Source: Rhodalgimonas zhirmunskyi
Lineage (GTDB): Bacteria > Pseudomonadota > Alphaproteobacteria > Rhodobacterales > Rhodobacteraceae
Direction of reading: 5' to 3'
Length of the DNA stretch: 64,000 nt
NCBI GenBank assembly: GCA_030848925.1
Contig: JANFFA010000003.1
Location: forward strand, 310,001 to 374,000
Shown here: in pieces, positions 26,794 through 37,525 of the stretch
Layout: the number at the start of each line of letters is the position of its first letter
Numbering within the stretch: position 1 is the first letter of the stretch
Notes under the pieces: generated by a model
What the model saw: the letters and a program-made list of their open reading frames with translations, nothing else
The model's database searches: none
Told to the model about the DNA's origin: nothing
Position numbers and translations under genes: made by a program

Positions 26794-28155
26794 TCAGTCG
26801 ATCCGCACACCTTGGCGCCGCAACTCCCCCTGCACCGCGCCGACATCCACCGCATCAAGCGCGCACCCGGCCTTCACCGCCAGCGCCGCCGCCACGCCCG
26901 CGCCCTGCCCTACCACCGCACAACACGCCATGTTGCGCGTCGCCGCATGGGCCAGCTTGTCGCCGCCAATCGCCCGCCCCGCCACGGCAAGGTTCTCCAC
27001 CCCCCGGGGCAGGATCGCGCGCAACGGCAACTGCATGTAGCGCCCGGTCGTGGGCAGGATCAAAACGCCATACCCATCGATGAACTCGGGATAAATCCCG
27101 ATGCTGTCCTCAAACCGCGCCTGCCCGCGCACATCCACCTCGGTCATGTTGTAGACCCCGTCGATCTTGCGGCTGTCACGAATGCCGATGCTCATCCCGA
27201 AATTGCGCAGCCGCGCGCCTTCGCAGCCCGGCACATAGGCCCTCAGCGCCGCGATCGCCTGCATCGCCTGACGCCGCCCTTCCCTCTCGAAATGGGTCAG
27301 GCTGTCCGGGTCCACCCCGTCACACCCGGCCAGATGGACAAGGTTCATATAAGTCATCTCGCCACTGTCATGCACCGCGCCCCACGTCCCGCCGATGGTG
27401 TTCAGATGCGCCGGGATCACGCCCTCACGGATCGCGCGCTCGAACGGTTTGCCAAGGAAGGGACTGTACATTGCATCCTCCTTGCCATCGGTCTCGACCG
27501 TCCACTCGCCGCTCGACCAGTCGGCATAAGTCTGTGGATCGGCCTTCACACCCTCAAGGAAGGCCGCCTTGTCGACGCCCGCTAGGTGGAACATCACGCT
27601 CGCCGCCTGCACCTCTTCCAGCGGGGTCTTCACCGTCGGTGCGCCCGCGCGGTGGGCCACGTCGGCATCCCCCGTCGCGTCGATCACCATGCGCCCCAGT
27701 ATGGCCTCGCGCCCGGCCTTGGATTCCACGATCACGCCGCGAATGCGCGCGCCCTCCATGATCGGGGCGACGAATTGCCGGTGCATCATCACATGCACCC
27801 CCGCCTCTTCGGCCAGCGTATCGGCGACCAGCTTAAACCCCTCGCTGTCCAACTCATAGGACAGCGACTGGCTCTCCGGCACCGCCGCGCCCATTGCCTT
27901 TGCCCGCTCCTCGAACTCCCAGCCGATGCCGCCCGCCTCGACGGTCGCCTCGTGGCGATACCACGCAAAGCCTTCGACCCCGACAACCGTGATATTCCCG
28001 CCCAAACAGCCGAACCGCTCGATCAGTGCCACCCGCACCCCGACCCGCGCCGCCGCCAGCGCCGCGGCAAGGCCACCGGGGCCGGACCCGACGACGATCA
28101 CATCCGTTTCATGAATCACCGGCGTTTCCCGCGCCGGCTCGACAATGCTTTTCAT
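26794..28155 (-). CDS. FAD-dependent oxidoreductase, last gene of the purine operon
   Basis: This 453-residue flavoprotein has the dinucleotide fold VVGSGPGGLAAALAA at residues 21-35, the ERFGCLGGN loop and a C-terminal FAD-binding segment AVAGRAIGGDKLAHAATRNM. It belongs to the broad FAD_oxidored group whose members have varied, often unknown substrates. It begins 38 bp after the ade stop on the same strand and so probably belongs to the purine operon, suggesting a substrate linked to purine breakdown. That link is inference from position alone. Confidence 0.85.
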   Translation of the reverse strand: MKSIVEPARETPVIHETDVIVVGSGPGGLAAALAAARVGVRVALIERFGCLGGNITVVGVEGFAWYRHEATVEAGGIGWEFEERAKAMGAAVPESQSLSYELDSEGFKLVADTLAEEAGVHVMMHRQFVAPIMEGARIRGVIVESKAGREAILGRMVIDATGDADVAHRAGAPTVKTPLEEVQAASVMFHLAGVDKAAFLEGVKADPQTYADWSSGEWTVETDGKEDAMYSPFLGKPFERAIREGVIPAHLNTIGGTWGAVHDSGEMTYMNLVHLAGCDGVDPDSLTHFEREGRRQAMQAIAALRAYVPGCEGARLRNFGMSIGIRDSRKIDGVYNMTEVDVRGQARFEDSIGIYPEFIDGYGVLILPTTGRYMQLPLRAILPRGVENLAVAGRAIGGDKLAHAATRNMACCAVVGQGAGVAAALAVKAGCALDAVDVGAVQGELRRQGVRID

Positions 28156-28193
28156 GCAAACCTCCGCAGGGTGGGCAAGCGCCCTGCCCCTCC

Positions 28194-29888
28194 TCAGGAA
28201 ATGATCTCGAATTTCTCGACGTCGACCATGCCGCGATCGGTGATCTTCAACGCCGGGATCACCGGCAGGGCCAGAAACGCCAGTTGCAGGAACGGCTCTT
28301 CCAACTCCACCCCCAGCGATGCCGCCGCATCGCGCAGATCGACCAGCCGCGCCCGCACCTCTTCATAGGGCTCAAGGCTCATCAACCCCGCCACCGGCAA
28401 CGCCAGTTCGGCCAGAACCGCGCCATCGCGCACCACGACGAACCCGCCCTCGATCTCACCCAGCCGGTTCGCTGCCACGGCCATGTCAGCGTAATCCGCC
28501 CCGACACAGGCGATATTGTGGTGATCATGACAAACGGTCGAGGCGATCGCCCCCGCCTTCAACCCGAACCCCTTGACGAAGCCGGTCGCCATATTGCCGT
28601 TCTTGCCATGCCGCTCCAGCACGGCGATACGAACCAAATCGCGCGCCACATCCACCCGTTTGTCGCCATCCTCGGGCACGATCTCTTCGTGCAGGTGGTG
28701 GGTGATGATCTTGCCTTCCTCGATCCCGATCACATCCGTCTCGGCCCGGTTGCCGGCACAGCGGAAATCCTCCGCCCCCACAATCCGCGCCTTGACCGAT
28801 GCGCGCCCCACCGGCTCAACCACCTCGCGCGCCGCAAAGGCCGCCTCCGACAGGACAACACCCCCCGTCATCACCAACCGCGCATCGCAGGCTTCGAGCG
28901 AGCCGAGCGCCACGATATCCGCCCGCTTGCCCGGCGCGATCTGGCCCCGGTCCTTCAACCCGAACGCCTCTGCCGCCGACAGGCTCGCCGCGCGATAGAC
29001 CGCACGCGGACTGACCCCCAGCGCAATCAACGTCCGGATCATATAATCCAGATGCCCATACTCCCCGATATCCAGAGGATTGCGATCATCCGTGCACAGG
29101 CAACAATACGCAGACGTATAGTCATCGAGGATCGGCGCAAGCGCATGCATATCCTTCGACACCGACCCCTCGCGGATCAATACCCGCATCCCTTTTTCCA
29201 GCTTCTCCACCGCCTCGGCAGCGGTCGTCGCCTCATGCTCGGTCCGTATCCCGGCGGCGATATAGGCGTTCAAATCGCGCCCCGAAAGCTGCGGCGCATG
29301 GCCGTCGATGTGACGCCCCTCGAACGCGTGCAGCTTGGCCATCGCCTCGGGGTCGCGAAAAATCACCCCGGGGTAATTCATGAATTCGGCCAGACCGATC
29401 ACCCGCGGATGATCCTTCAGCGCCGCCAATTCTTCGGCCCCGATCTCGGCCCCCGCCGTTTCCATATGGGTCGAGGGCACACAGGAGCTGAGGTTCACCC
29501 TGATATCCATCAGCGTCTGCGCGCTGGCTTTCAGGAAATACTCGATCCCCGGCACGCCCACCACATTGGCAATCTCGTGCGGGTCGCAAATCGCCGTGGT
29601 GATCCCGCGCGGCCCGACGCAGCGGTCGAACTCATAAGGCGTCACGAGCGAGCTTTCGATATGCAGATGCGTATCAATGAACCCGGGCACCAGCGTCAGC
29701 CCCGCAACATCGATCACCTCGCGCCCCTCATAGGTCTCGCCGATGCCCGCGATCCGGCCCTGATGCACCGCTACATCGCCGTCGATCAACCGGCCCGTCA
29801 CCACGTCGAACACCTGCCCACCGCGCAGCACGATTTCCGCAGGCACCTCGCCGCGCGCCACGGCGATCAACTCTTCCAATCCGCTCAT
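28194..29888 (-). CDS. ade: adenine deaminase
   Basis: This 564-residue enzyme hydrolyses adenine to hypoxanthine and ammonia. The amidohydrolase metal motif DTHLHIESS and the downstream HGAP-type ([10 protein letters not shown]) and SKDMHAL segments identify the AdeC family. The C-terminal domain contains TVCHDHHNI, characteristic of bacterial adenine deaminases. Its ATG overlaps the guaD stop (ATGA), tying it to the purine operon. Confidence 0.95.
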   Translation of the reverse strand: MSGLEELIAVARGEVPAEIVLRGGQVFDVVTGRLIDGDVAVHQGRIAGIGETYEGREVIDVAGLTLVPGFIDTHLHIESSLVTPYEFDRCVGPRGITTAICDPHEIANVVGVPGIEYFLKASAQTLMDIRVNLSSCVPSTHMETAGAEIGAEELAALKDHPRVIGLAEFMNYPGVIFRDPEAMAKLHAFEGRHIDGHAPQLSGRDLNAYIAAGIRTEHEATTAAEAVEKLEKGMRVLIREGSVSKDMHALAPILDDYTSAYCCLCTDDRNPLDIGEYGHLDYMIRTLIALGVSPRAVYRAASLSAAEAFGLKDRGQIAPGKRADIVALGSLEACDARLVMTGGVVLSEAAFAAREVVEPVGRASVKARIVGAEDFRCAGNRAETDVIGIEEGKIITHHLHEEIVPEDGDKRVDVARDLVRIAVLERHGKNGNMATGFVKGFGLKAGAIASTVCHDHHNIACVGADYADMAVAANRLGEIEGGFVVVRDGAVLAELALPVAGLMSLEPYEEVRARLVDLRDAAASLGVELEEPFLQLAFLALPVIPALKITDRGMVDVEKFEIIS

Positions 29889-31165
29889 TTCATCTGCTCC
29901 CCGGCCACATAGGTCTGCACCACGGCGCGATCATCCCCCAGCACCATCAACAGGAACAACTCCTCGGCCAGTGTTTCCACCGTGTCGGCCCGAAGCGCCA
30001 TTTCCGGCGTTGCGCGGCAATCCAGAACCACCAGATCCGCTTCGCTCCCCTCGGCCAGCGTGCCGATCCTGTCCTCAAGCCCCAGCGCCACGGCATTGCC
30101 CCGCGTCGCCCAATGGAACATCTCAAAGGGGTGACGCTGCTGGCGTTGCAATTGCAGAACCTTGTAGCCCTCGTTCAGGGTTTGCAGCATCGAATAGGAC
30201 GTGCCGCCGCCCACATCCGTGGCAATCGCGCCGTGAATACCGCGCCCGCGCAAACCCGCATCATCATAAAGCCCGCTGCCCAGAAACAGGTTAGACGTGG
30301 GGCAAAACACCGGCTTCGCGCCGCTCTCTGCCACCACCCCGATCTCGCGGTCGCTCATGTGGATGCAATGGCCCAACAGGGATTTCGGCCCCAACAGGCC
30401 ATAGCGCTCGTAAACCCCCATGTAATCGGGCGCGTCCGGAAACAACTCCGCCGCCAAGGCGATCTCATTGCGATTCTCGTCCACGTGGGTTTGCAGATAG
30501 CACTCCGGATGCTCGGCCACGAGCGCCCCGGTCGCCTCCAACTGCTCGGGTGTCGAGGTGATCGCAAAGCGCGGCGTAATCGCGTAAAGCGCCCGGCCCT
30601 TGCCGTGCCATCGTTCGATCAGTGCCTTGCTGTCGTCATAGCCCGATTGCGGCGTATCGGTCAGGCCTTCGGGCGCCCCGCGATCCATCATCACCTTGCC
30701 GCCGATCATCCGCATGTTGCGCCGCGCGGCCTCTTCGAAATAGGCCTCGACCGACGTGGAATGCACCGAACAATAGGCCACCGCACTGGTCGTGCCATGC
30801 CGCGCAAGCAGGTCGTAAAAATGCCCCGCCATCTGCCGCGCATGCTCGGCGTCGGCAAACCGCATCTCGGCGGGAAAGGTGTAATTCTCCAACCAATCCA
30901 GCAGTTGCGCCCCCCACGAGCCGACCACCTGCACCTGCGGAAAATGGATATGCGGATCAATGAACCCGGCTGTGATCAGGTGCGGGCGATGGTCGATCAC
31001 CTCTTCGGCCAGCCCTTGCAGATCGCCCCAATCCCCGGCGCGTTCGATCACGCCCTTGCGGATCAAAAGCGCCCCATCCTCGACGTAAGAAAACGCGCGC
31101 TCATCCCCGCCCACCGGCTCGCGATGAAAGCTCAGCAACCGTCCCCGGATCAGTTTCGCACTCAT
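29885..31165 (-). CDS. guaD: guanine deaminase
   Basis: This 426-residue amidohydrolase converts guanine to xanthine. The metal-binding [10 protein letters not shown], the aromatic substrate segment [32 protein letters not shown] and [12 protein letters not shown] are all present as in GuaD. It starts within the xdhC stop and ends within the ade start, so it sits in the middle of the coupled gene chain. Confidence 0.96.
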   Translation of the reverse strand: MSAKLIRGRLLSFHREPVGGDERAFSYVEDGALLIRKGVIERAGDWGDLQGLAEEVIDHRPHLITAGFIDPHIHFPQVQVVGSWGAQLLDWLENYTFPAEMRFADAEHARQMAGHFYDLLARHGTTSAVAYCSVHSTSVEAYFEEAARRNMRMIGGKVMMDRGAPEGLTDTPQSGYDDSKALIERWHGKGRALYAITPRFAITSTPEQLEATGALVAEHPECYLQTHVDENRNEIALAAELFPDAPDYMGVYERYGLLGPKSLLGHCIHMSDREIGVVAESGAKPVFCPTSNLFLGSGLYDDAGLRGRGIHGAIATDVGGGTSYSMLQTLNEGYKVLQLQRQQRHPFEMFHWATRGNAVALGLEDRIGTLAEGSEADLVVLDCRATPEMALRADTVETLAEELFLLMVLGDDRAVVQTYVAGEQMK

Positions 31166-31974
31166 GCCTGCACCTCCGCCCGCGCGGCCGCAAAGGCCAG
31201 CACCGCCGCCAACACCTCGGTCGCGACAAAGGCCGCGATCACCTCGGGCCGCTTGTCCGCCGGCGCGTTCGCCGCCATCGGGCAGGTCAACCGCGCCAAT
31301 TCAGCCCCAGTGGCATGATCCCGCGCCCAGGACGCGAACCGCGCCCGCTTCGTGTTTGAGCCGATCATGCCCACGTAGGCCAAATCCCCCCGCGCCAAGG
31401 CCTCCCCGGCCAACAGGAAATCCAAGCCATGATCATGCGTTGCGATCACCACCGCCGCCCCCGGCGCGGCGCTTGCAACCTCGGCCTCGGGAAATGCCGT
31501 GCGCCGCTGCGTCCCCCCTTGGGCCAGCGCCAGTTCCTCGGCCCGGCTATCGATCAAAACGCAGCGCACCGGCAACAACGCCAGCGCCCGCGCCAAGGCC
31601 CGCCCCACATGCCCCGCGCCAAAGATCAACACCTCGGGCTGCGCCGCCTCTGCCGCCGCGACCTCGGCCAACACCGCCGCGCGCCCTGCCGCGTCCAAAA
31701 CGTCGAACTCAAGCAAAACCCGCCCGCCGCAGCACTGCCCGCTCTCGGGCCCCAGTGCGATATCGGCAACCGCCACATCCTCACCCCGCGCCAGCATCCG
31801 CCGCGCCCGGTCAATGCCCGCGTATTCCATCGCGCCGCCGCCAATCGTCCCGGCCACCACATCGGGCGAGACCAGCATGAAAGCGCCCTCCTCGCGCGGC
31901 GAAGACCCGGCCACCTGCGCGATCCGCACCCGCACCAGCGGCGCCGCGCCCGACAGAAGCGCGCGCAGGCTCAT
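31162..31974 (-). CDS. xdhC: xanthine dehydrogenase accessory protein XdhC
   Basis: This 270-residue chaperone binds molybdenum cofactor, promotes its sulfuration and inserts it into XdhB. The N-terminal half contains AGSSPREEGAFM and TIGGGAMEY with the Cys pair GQCCGG. The C-terminal Rossmann half has LIFGAGHVGRALARAL. Start and stop both overlap neighbouring genes by ATGA. Confidence 0.95.
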   Translation of the reverse strand: MSLRALLSGAAPLVRVRIAQVAGSSPREEGAFMLVSPDVVAGTIGGGAMEYAGIDRARRMLARGEDVAVADIALGPESGQCCGGRVLLEFDVLDAAGRAAVLAEVAAAEAAQPEVLIFGAGHVGRALARALALLPVRCVLIDSRAEELALAQGGTQRRTAFPEAEVASAAPGAAVVIATHDHGLDFLLAGEALARGDLAYVGMIGSNTKRARFASWARDHATGAELARLTCPMAANAPADKRPEVIAAFVATEVLAAVLAFAAARAEVQA

Positions 31975-34268
31975 CGCCGCAACCGCTCGACCGCAATCAA
32001 CACCCGCTCGGGCGTCGCGGGCGCATCAAGGCGCGGGCACTCGGCATAGTCACACACGCTCGCCACCGCCATCGACAAAGCTTCAAGCACGCACATGGCC
32101 AACATGAACGGCGGCTCACCCACCGCTTTTGACCGCTTGATCGTGCGCTCGGGGTTTTCCGACCACTCGGCCAGCTTCACCCTGAAATCGCGCGGCATGT
32201 CCGACGCCAGCGGGATTTTGTAGGTCGACGGCGCATGGGTGCGCAGCCGCCCGTCCTCGTCCCACCAAAGCTCCTCGGTGGTCAGCCACCCCATGCCCTG
32301 CGCAAACGCGCCCTCGACCTGCCCCAGATCGACCGCCGGGTTCAGCGATCGCCCCACGTCATGCAGGATATCCACCCGCTCGACCATGTATTCCCCGGTC
32401 AGCGTGTCGACCGACACTTCCGAACATGCGGCCCCGTATGCAAAATAGAAAAACGGCCGCCCCTGCCCCTTGTCGCGGTCCCAGTGGATCTTCGGCGTTT
32501 TGTAAAACCCCGTGGCCGAAAGCTGCACCCGCGCCATATAGGCCTCACTGATCAGCGCGGTCCAGTCGATCTCTTCCGCGCCCGCGCGCACCCGTCCGGG
32601 CAGGAACTCGACCTCTTCCACCCCGCGGCTTTCGCGCAGGAACCCGGCCAACCGCGCCTTCAGCGTCTCGCAAGCATCCAGCGCCGCCATACCGTTCAAA
32701 TCCGCCCCCGACGACGCCGCCGTGGCCGATGTGTTCGGCACCTTCTCGGTCGTCGTCTTGGTCACCTTGATACGGTCAAGGTCCACACCCAGCGCTTCGG
32801 ACACCACCTGCGCCACCTTGGTGTTGAGGCCCTGCCCCATCTCCGTGCCACCATGGTTCAGATGCACCGACCCATCCTTATAGATATGGATCAACGCACC
32901 CGCCTGATTGTACCACGTCGCCGTGAACGAAATCCCGAACTTCACCGGCGTCAGGGCAATCCCCTTGCGGATGATCCCGCCCTTGGCGTTATGCTCCAGA
33001 ACTGCCGCACGCCGCGCCTGATAGTCGGCACTTTCCTCCAATTCATCCACCACGCGGGCGATGATATTGTCCTCGACTTTCTGGTGATAGGGCGTCTCGT
33101 CCGCCCCCTCGCGATAGAAATTCGCCCGCCGGATTTCCAGAGGATCGCGGCCCAGCGCATAGGCGATTTCCTCGATCACCCGCTCGCCCACCAGCATCCC
33201 CTGCGGCCCGCCAAACCCGCGAAAAGCGGTGTTCGACACCGTGTTGGTCTTCATCGGGCGCGAGGTGATCGTCACCTCGGGCAAGTAATAGGCATTGTCG
33301 AAATGAAAACACGCCCGGTCCGTCACCGGACCCGAAAGATCGGCGGAAAACCCACAGCGCGCCGCCAACTCGGCCTCTACGCCCACGATCCGGCCCGCAT
33401 CGTCGAACCCCACGTCATAAGAGCCAAGGAAATCATGCCGCTTGCCGGTGATCGCCATATCCTGATCCCGATCCGGGCGCAGCTTCACGGCCCGGCCAAA
33501 CCGACGCGCCGCCATCGCGGCCACGGCGGCAAACAGGTTCATCTGGCTTTCCTTGCCGCCAAACCCGCCGCCCATCCGGCGCACGTTCACCACCACGGCA
33601 TTGGCCGGCACACCCAGCACATCCGCCACGATCGCCTGCGCCTCGCTCGGATGCTGGGTCGAACAATGGATGACCATCTCGTCATCCTCGCCCGGGATCG
33701 CCAGCGCGATCTGCCCTTCGAGGTAGAAATGCTCCTGCCCGCCAACCTCCATCCGCCCCGCAAGGCGACGCGGCGCCGCGTCCAACGCCTTGCGCGCATC
33801 GCCGCGCTGCAATTTCAACGGCGCGGTGACATGCGGCAGGCGGCTTTCCATCGCCTCGCCCACGCTCAAAACATGCGGCAGCGGCGAAATCTCGATCTCG
33901 GCCAGCGCCGCCGCCCGGCGCGCCTGATCGCGCGTCTCGGCCACCACGGCAAACAGCGGCTGGCCATGGTATTCCACCATTTCCTCTGGAAACAGCGGCT
34001 CATCGCCCGCATGCACGGCGCTGATCTGGTTCTTGCCCGGAATATCCACCGCCGTCAGCACACCCAGCACCCCGGGTGCGGCCTCGACCGCCGACAGGTC
34101 CATCCCCATGATCAACCCATGGGTCACATCCGCCCCGCCCAGATAGGCATGCAAGCAGCCCACCGGCGTCACCAGATCATCGGTATAGTCCGCCCGCCCT
34201 GAAACGTGCTTTTCCGCGCTTTCGTGCGCCACGGCCTGATGCGCCGCGCCCTTCGGTGCCCCGCTCAT
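31971..34268 (-). CDS. xdhB: xanthine dehydrogenase, molybdopterin-binding subunit
   Basis: This 765-residue catalytic subunit hydroxylates hypoxanthine and xanthine to urate at a Mo centre. Signature segments are RRMGGGFGGKESQ, the substrate-site RGFGGPQGM and HGGTEMGQGLNTKV, with the C-terminal KAVGEPPFML. The start MSGAPKG is inside the xdhA stop (ATGA); an in-frame extension of 37 codons into xdhA is rejected. It works with XdhA and needs XdhC for maturation. Confidence 0.96.
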   Translation of the reverse strand: MSGAPKGAAHQAVAHESAEKHVSGRADYTDDLVTPVGCLHAYLGGADVTHGLIMGMDLSAVEAAPGVLGVLTAVDIPGKNQISAVHAGDEPLFPEEMVEYHGQPLFAVVAETRDQARRAAALAEIEISPLPHVLSVGEAMESRLPHVTAPLKLQRGDARKALDAAPRRLAGRMEVGGQEHFYLEGQIALAIPGEDDEMVIHCSTQHPSEAQAIVADVLGVPANAVVVNVRRMGGGFGGKESQMNLFAAVAAMAARRFGRAVKLRPDRDQDMAITGKRHDFLGSYDVGFDDAGRIVGVEAELAARCGFSADLSGPVTDRACFHFDNAYYLPEVTITSRPMKTNTVSNTAFRGFGGPQGMLVGERVIEEIAYALGRDPLEIRRANFYREGADETPYHQKVEDNIIARVVDELEESADYQARRAAVLEHNAKGGIIRKGIALTPVKFGISFTATWYNQAGALIHIYKDGSVHLNHGGTEMGQGLNTKVAQVVSEALGVDLDRIKVTKTTTEKVPNTSATAASSGADLNGMAALDACETLKARLAGFLRESRGVEEVEFLPGRVRAGAEEIDWTALISEAYMARVQLSATGFYKTPKIHWDRDKGQGRPFFYFAYGAACSEVSVDTLTGEYMVERVDILHDVGRSLNPAVDLGQVEGAFAQGMGWLTTEELWWDEDGRLRTHAPSTYKIPLASDMPRDFRVKLAEWSENPERTIKRSKAVGEPPFMLAMCVLEALSMAVASVCDYAECPRLDAPATPERVLIAVERLRR

Positions 34269-35707
34269 AGCTGGCCCTCCCGCACAAGCTGCGCCACCTC
34301 GCCCGCGCCTTCCTCGGCCCAGAACCGACGCAACAGGTTGCGTGCCACGGTCATGCGATACTCCGCACTCGCGCGCCAATCCGTCAACGGGCTGAAATCA
34401 AGTGCCAGCGCCTCGACCGCCGCATCGAACGCCTCCTCTCCGAACGCCTCGCCCACCAGCGCCGCCTCGGCCGCCTCGGCCCGTTTCGGCGTGCCCGCCA
34501 TGCCGCCAAAGGCGATCCGCGCCTCGGCGATCACCTCGCCCTCCAGCCGGATCGAAATCCCGCAGGCCACCGCCGATATATCCTCGTCTCGCCGCTTGGA
34601 CACCTTGTAGGCCGCGTCGATCCACTCCCCCGCGCGCACGGGCAGCATCACCGCCTCGACGAACTCACCCTCGTGCCGGTCCTGTTCGCCGTATTCGATG
34701 AAGTAATCCTCCAACGGCATCTCGCGCCGGGTCTTGCCGCGCCGCAAAACCAACTGCGCGCCCAGCGCGATCAGAGCGGGCGGCATATCCCCGATGGGCG
34801 ATCCGTTGGCGATATTGCCGCCAATTGTGCCCATCCCGCGCACCTGCCAACCCGCGATCCGCGACAGGTAGGGGCCCAGATGCGGATAGGCACCGCTCAC
34901 TTCCTCCAGCGCCTCTTCGTAACTCACCCCCGCGCCAATCAGCAGCCCCGCCGCGCCCTTGCCGATCCGGCGCAGCTCGTCCAGATGGCCGATAAAGATC
35001 GCAGGCCCGATATCGCGCAGGAATTTCGTCACCCAAAGGCCCACATCCGTCGCGCCCGCCACGATCGTCGCCTCGGGAAAATCGGCGTAAACGGCGGCGA
35101 AATCGTCCAGATCGCCGGGCAGGAACCCGTCCTCGATCGCCACCCGCGCCCCGTCCTTCAACTGCTCCAGCCGGGTCTTGACCGCCGCGCGCTCGGCCTC
35201 AAGTGGATCGCCCACCGCACCCACCGCCTGCGCCGCGCGAATGATCGGCGCATAGCCCGTGCAGCGGCACAGGTTACCCTGAAGCGCTGTCTCGATCTGG
35301 GTCACGCTCGGCTCGGGCACCCGCATCCACAGCGCATAAAGCGCCATCACGATGCCGGGCGTGCAAAACCCGCACTGGCTGCCGTGATGTTCGACCATCG
35401 CGCGCTGCACCGGATGCAGGCTCCCATCAGCCCCACGCAAATGCTCAACCGTCACCACGTGGCAGCCATCCACCGTGGCCAGAAACCGGATACAGGCATT
35501 GACCGGCTCATAAACCAGCGCCCCTTCCGACAGCCGCCCCACCAGCACGGTGCAAGCGCCGCAATCGCCCTCGGCACAACCCTCCTTGGTGCCGGTCATC
35601 CGCTGCTCCAGCCGCAGGAAATCCAGCAGCGTCTCGGCGGCCCGCACGCCCTTGCGCCGCACTTCCTGACCGTTGAGGATGAACCGTATCTCGTTGCGCG
35701 TTTCCAT
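34265..35707 (-). CDS. xdhA: xanthine dehydrogenase, FeS/FAD subunit
   Basis: This 480-residue subunit passes electrons from the Mo centre to NAD+. The first [2Fe-2S] cluster uses Cys44, Cys49, Cys52 and Cys72; the second uses Cys112, Cys115, Cys147 and Cys149 (QCGFC and LCRC). The FAD domain follows, with VAGATDVGLWV and GTIGGNIANGSPIGDMPPA. The start METRNEIRF lies 9 bp after the puuD stop. Confidence 0.96.
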   Translation of the reverse strand: METRNEIRFILNGQEVRRKGVRAAETLLDFLRLEQRMTGTKEGCAEGDCGACTVLVGRLSEGALVYEPVNACIRFLATVDGCHVVTVEHLRGADGSLHPVQRAMVEHHGSQCGFCTPGIVMALYALWMRVPEPSVTQIETALQGNLCRCTGYAPIIRAAQAVGAVGDPLEAERAAVKTRLEQLKDGARVAIEDGFLPGDLDDFAAVYADFPEATIVAGATDVGLWVTKFLRDIGPAIFIGHLDELRRIGKGAAGLLIGAGVSYEEALEEVSGAYPHLGPYLSRIAGWQVRGMGTIGGNIANGSPIGDMPPALIALGAQLVLRRGKTRREMPLEDYFIEYGEQDRHEGEFVEAVMLPVRAGEWIDAAYKVSKRRDEDISAVACGISIRLEGEVIAEARIAFGGMAGTPKRAEAAEAALVGEAFGEEAFDAAVEALALDFSPLTDWRASAEYRMTVARNLLRRFWAEEGAGEVAQLVREGQL

Positions 35708-35715
35708 CTCGATCC

Positions 35716-36972
35716 TCACTCGGCCAAAGCCATCTGTGCCCCGGTTGCGGCACGATACCACCGCGCGATCAGCGCCCGATCCCCGGCTTCCATCCAGCTC
35801 GCATTGGGCGGCGGCATCGCACTCGACACCCCCGCTTGCAGGAAAATCTCGCGCGCATACCGCGCCACGTCGCCCTCACCCGTCAGGATCACGCCCTTGG
35901 GCGCATGATAGACCCCGTCATAGGCCGGCTCGGCGGTGTGGCACATCGCGCAATTGCCCTGCACGATGTCATAAACATCCCCAAACCCCTCGGCCTCGAC
36001 AAACCGCGCCTGCGCCGGTGTCAGAGCCGGTGTCAGCGCCGCCTCTTCCTCAACTTCAACCCCGTTTCCAAGGCTCGACAACCACATGATCGCAAGGAAC
36101 AGCGCCACAGTCGCCCCCCATGTCCACCACGGCTTGCCCTTCCTCGCATGCATCGAGTTGAAGAAATGCCGGATCGTCACCCCCATCAGGAAAACAAGCG
36201 CCGCAATCACCCAGTTATACTTGGTCGCAAAGGCCAGCGGATAATGGTTGCTCAGCATCAGGAAAATCACCGGCAGGGTGAGGTAGTTGTTATGGGTCGA
36301 GCGCAGCTTGGCGATCTTGCCATATTTCGGGTCCGGCACCCGGCCCGCCTTCAGGTCGGCCACCACAATCTTCTGATTGGGAATGATGATGAAAAACACG
36401 TTCGCCGTCATCACCGTGGCCGTAAACGCCCCCAGGTGAAGCATCATCGCCCGGCCCGTGAAAATCTGGTTATAGCCCCAACCCATCACCACCAGCAGAA
36501 CGAATAACAAAAGCATCAACAGCGTCGGCTTCTCGGCCAATCCGCTCTTGCACAGAAAATCATAGACGATCCAGCCGATGGTCAGCGACAGCGCCGAAAT
36601 CACGATCCCCTGCCACAGCGCCAACTCGGCCTTGTGCTGGTCGAGCAGATACAATTCCCCGCCCAGCCAATAGACCACCGCCAGCATCGCCGCCCCCGAG
36701 AGCCACGTCATGTAGCTCTCCCATTTGAACCATGTCAGGTGCTCGGGCATCCGCTCGGGCGCGACAAGGAACTTGCGGATGTGATAAAACCCCCCGCCAT
36801 GCACCTGCCACTCTTCGCCATGCGCCCCGACCGGCAGGTCCTCCGCCTTGCGCAACCCAAGGTCCAAAGCGATGAAATAGAACGAAGACCCGATCCACGC
36901 GATCGCCGTGATCAGGTGCAACCACCGCACAGCGAACGAGATCCAGTCCCAGAAAATCGCAGCTTCGAACAT
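35716..36972 (-). CDS. puuD: membrane urate oxidase with C-terminal cytochrome c (PuuD)
   Basis: This 418-residue PuuD-type enzyme converts urate to 5-hydroxyisourate. Eight or so transmembrane helices make up the N-terminal urate hydroxylase part (HLITAIAWIGSSFYFIALD, GGGFYHIRKFLVAP, LRSTHNNYLTLPVIFLMLSNHYP). A C-terminal haem c domain with CAMCH and a Met-containing APKGVIL segment follows, allowing electrons to enter the respiratory chain instead of producing peroxide. It is 9 bp before xdhA. Confidence 0.95.
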   Translation of the reverse strand: MFEAAIFWDWISFAVRWLHLITAIAWIGSSFYFIALDLGLRKAEDLPVGAHGEEWQVHGGGFYHIRKFLVAPERMPEHLTWFKWESYMTWLSGAAMLAVVYWLGGELYLLDQHKAELALWQGIVISALSLTIGWIVYDFLCKSGLAEKPTLLMLLLFVLLVVMGWGYNQIFTGRAMMLHLGAFTATVMTANVFFIIIPNQKIVVADLKAGRVPDPKYGKIAKLRSTHNNYLTLPVIFLMLSNHYPLAFATKYNWVIAALVFLMGVTIRHFFNSMHARKGKPWWTWGATVALFLAIMWLSSLGNGVEVEEEAALTPALTPAQARFVEAEGFGDVYDIVQGNCAMCHTAEPAYDGVYHAPKGVILTGEGDVARYAREIFLQAGVSSAMPPPNASWMEAGDRALIARWYRAATGAQMALAE

Positions 36973-37074
36973 GCGACACCCCCTGTTTCGCGAACGGGCT
37001 TACCGCGCCCCCGCATGGATTATTGACCTACAGAATAGGCAGGCGCGCGGGCTTGTCCATCGCTGCCCCCGCGT

Positions 37075-37440
37075 TCAGCTGCCCCGATAGGTCGAATAGC
37101 CATAGGGCGACAGCAAAAGAGGCACGTGATAATGCGCCGCCTCCGCCATCCCGAAGCGGATCGGCACCCGGTCAAGGAACAGCGGCGCGCCCTCTTCCAG
37201 CCCCGCGACCTGCCCTGTCTGGCGCAGGTACTCGCCCACCTCGAACACCAACTCGTATTCGCCCACGGCAAACGCCCCCTCCGGCAGGATCGGCCCATCA
37301 GTGCGCCCATCTGCATTGGTCACAGCTTGCGCGATCTTTTCAACCGAACCGCCGGCAACCCGAAACAGCAGGATCGAAATCCCCTCCGCCGGAACACCCC
37401 GCGCGGTGTCCAGAACATGCGTCGTCAAATAGCCCGCCAT
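37075..37440 (-). CDS. hiuH: 5-hydroxyisourate hydrolase (transthyretin-like)
   Basis: This 121-residue enzyme hydrolyses the PuuD product to OHCU. It starts with the conserved [14 protein letters not shown] and ends in the diagnostic tetrapeptide [23 protein letters not shown] carries the catalytic His/Arg region. The ATG at 37440 is used; a GTG one codon earlier is possible. It heads the purine cluster, about 100 bp before puuD. Confidence 0.95.
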   Translation of the reverse strand: MAGYLTTHVLDTARGVPAEGISILLFRVAGGSVEKIAQAVTNADGRTDGPILPEGAFAVGEYELVFEVGEYLRQTGQVAGLEEGAPLFLDRVPIRFGMAEAAHYHVPLLLSPYGYSTYRGS

Positions 37441-37456
37441 CACCGAAAACTCCCCT

Positions 37457-37504
37457 GCTTCATCTTGCCAAAAATATCCCGGGGGTGTGGGGGCAGCGCC
37501 CCCA
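37457..37504 (-). repeat. dispersed intergenic element, copy 4
   Basis: On the minus strand this is a 7-bp stem TGGGGGC/GCCCCCA with a 3-base loop, then CACCCCCGGGATATTTTTGG and CAAGATGAAGC. It fills the space between gap and hiuH, and its distal end abuts the hiuH ribosome site. Confidence 0.75.
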
Positions 37505-37525
37505 CTCCGAACATCTGCGGCAATC

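Noticed and set aside
32235-34202. Long plus-strand frame opposite xdhB, and similar ones opposite ade and guaD
   Set aside because: Composition and position fit mirror-strand artefacts of third-position G/C bias; the minus-strand genes carry complete catalytic motifs.
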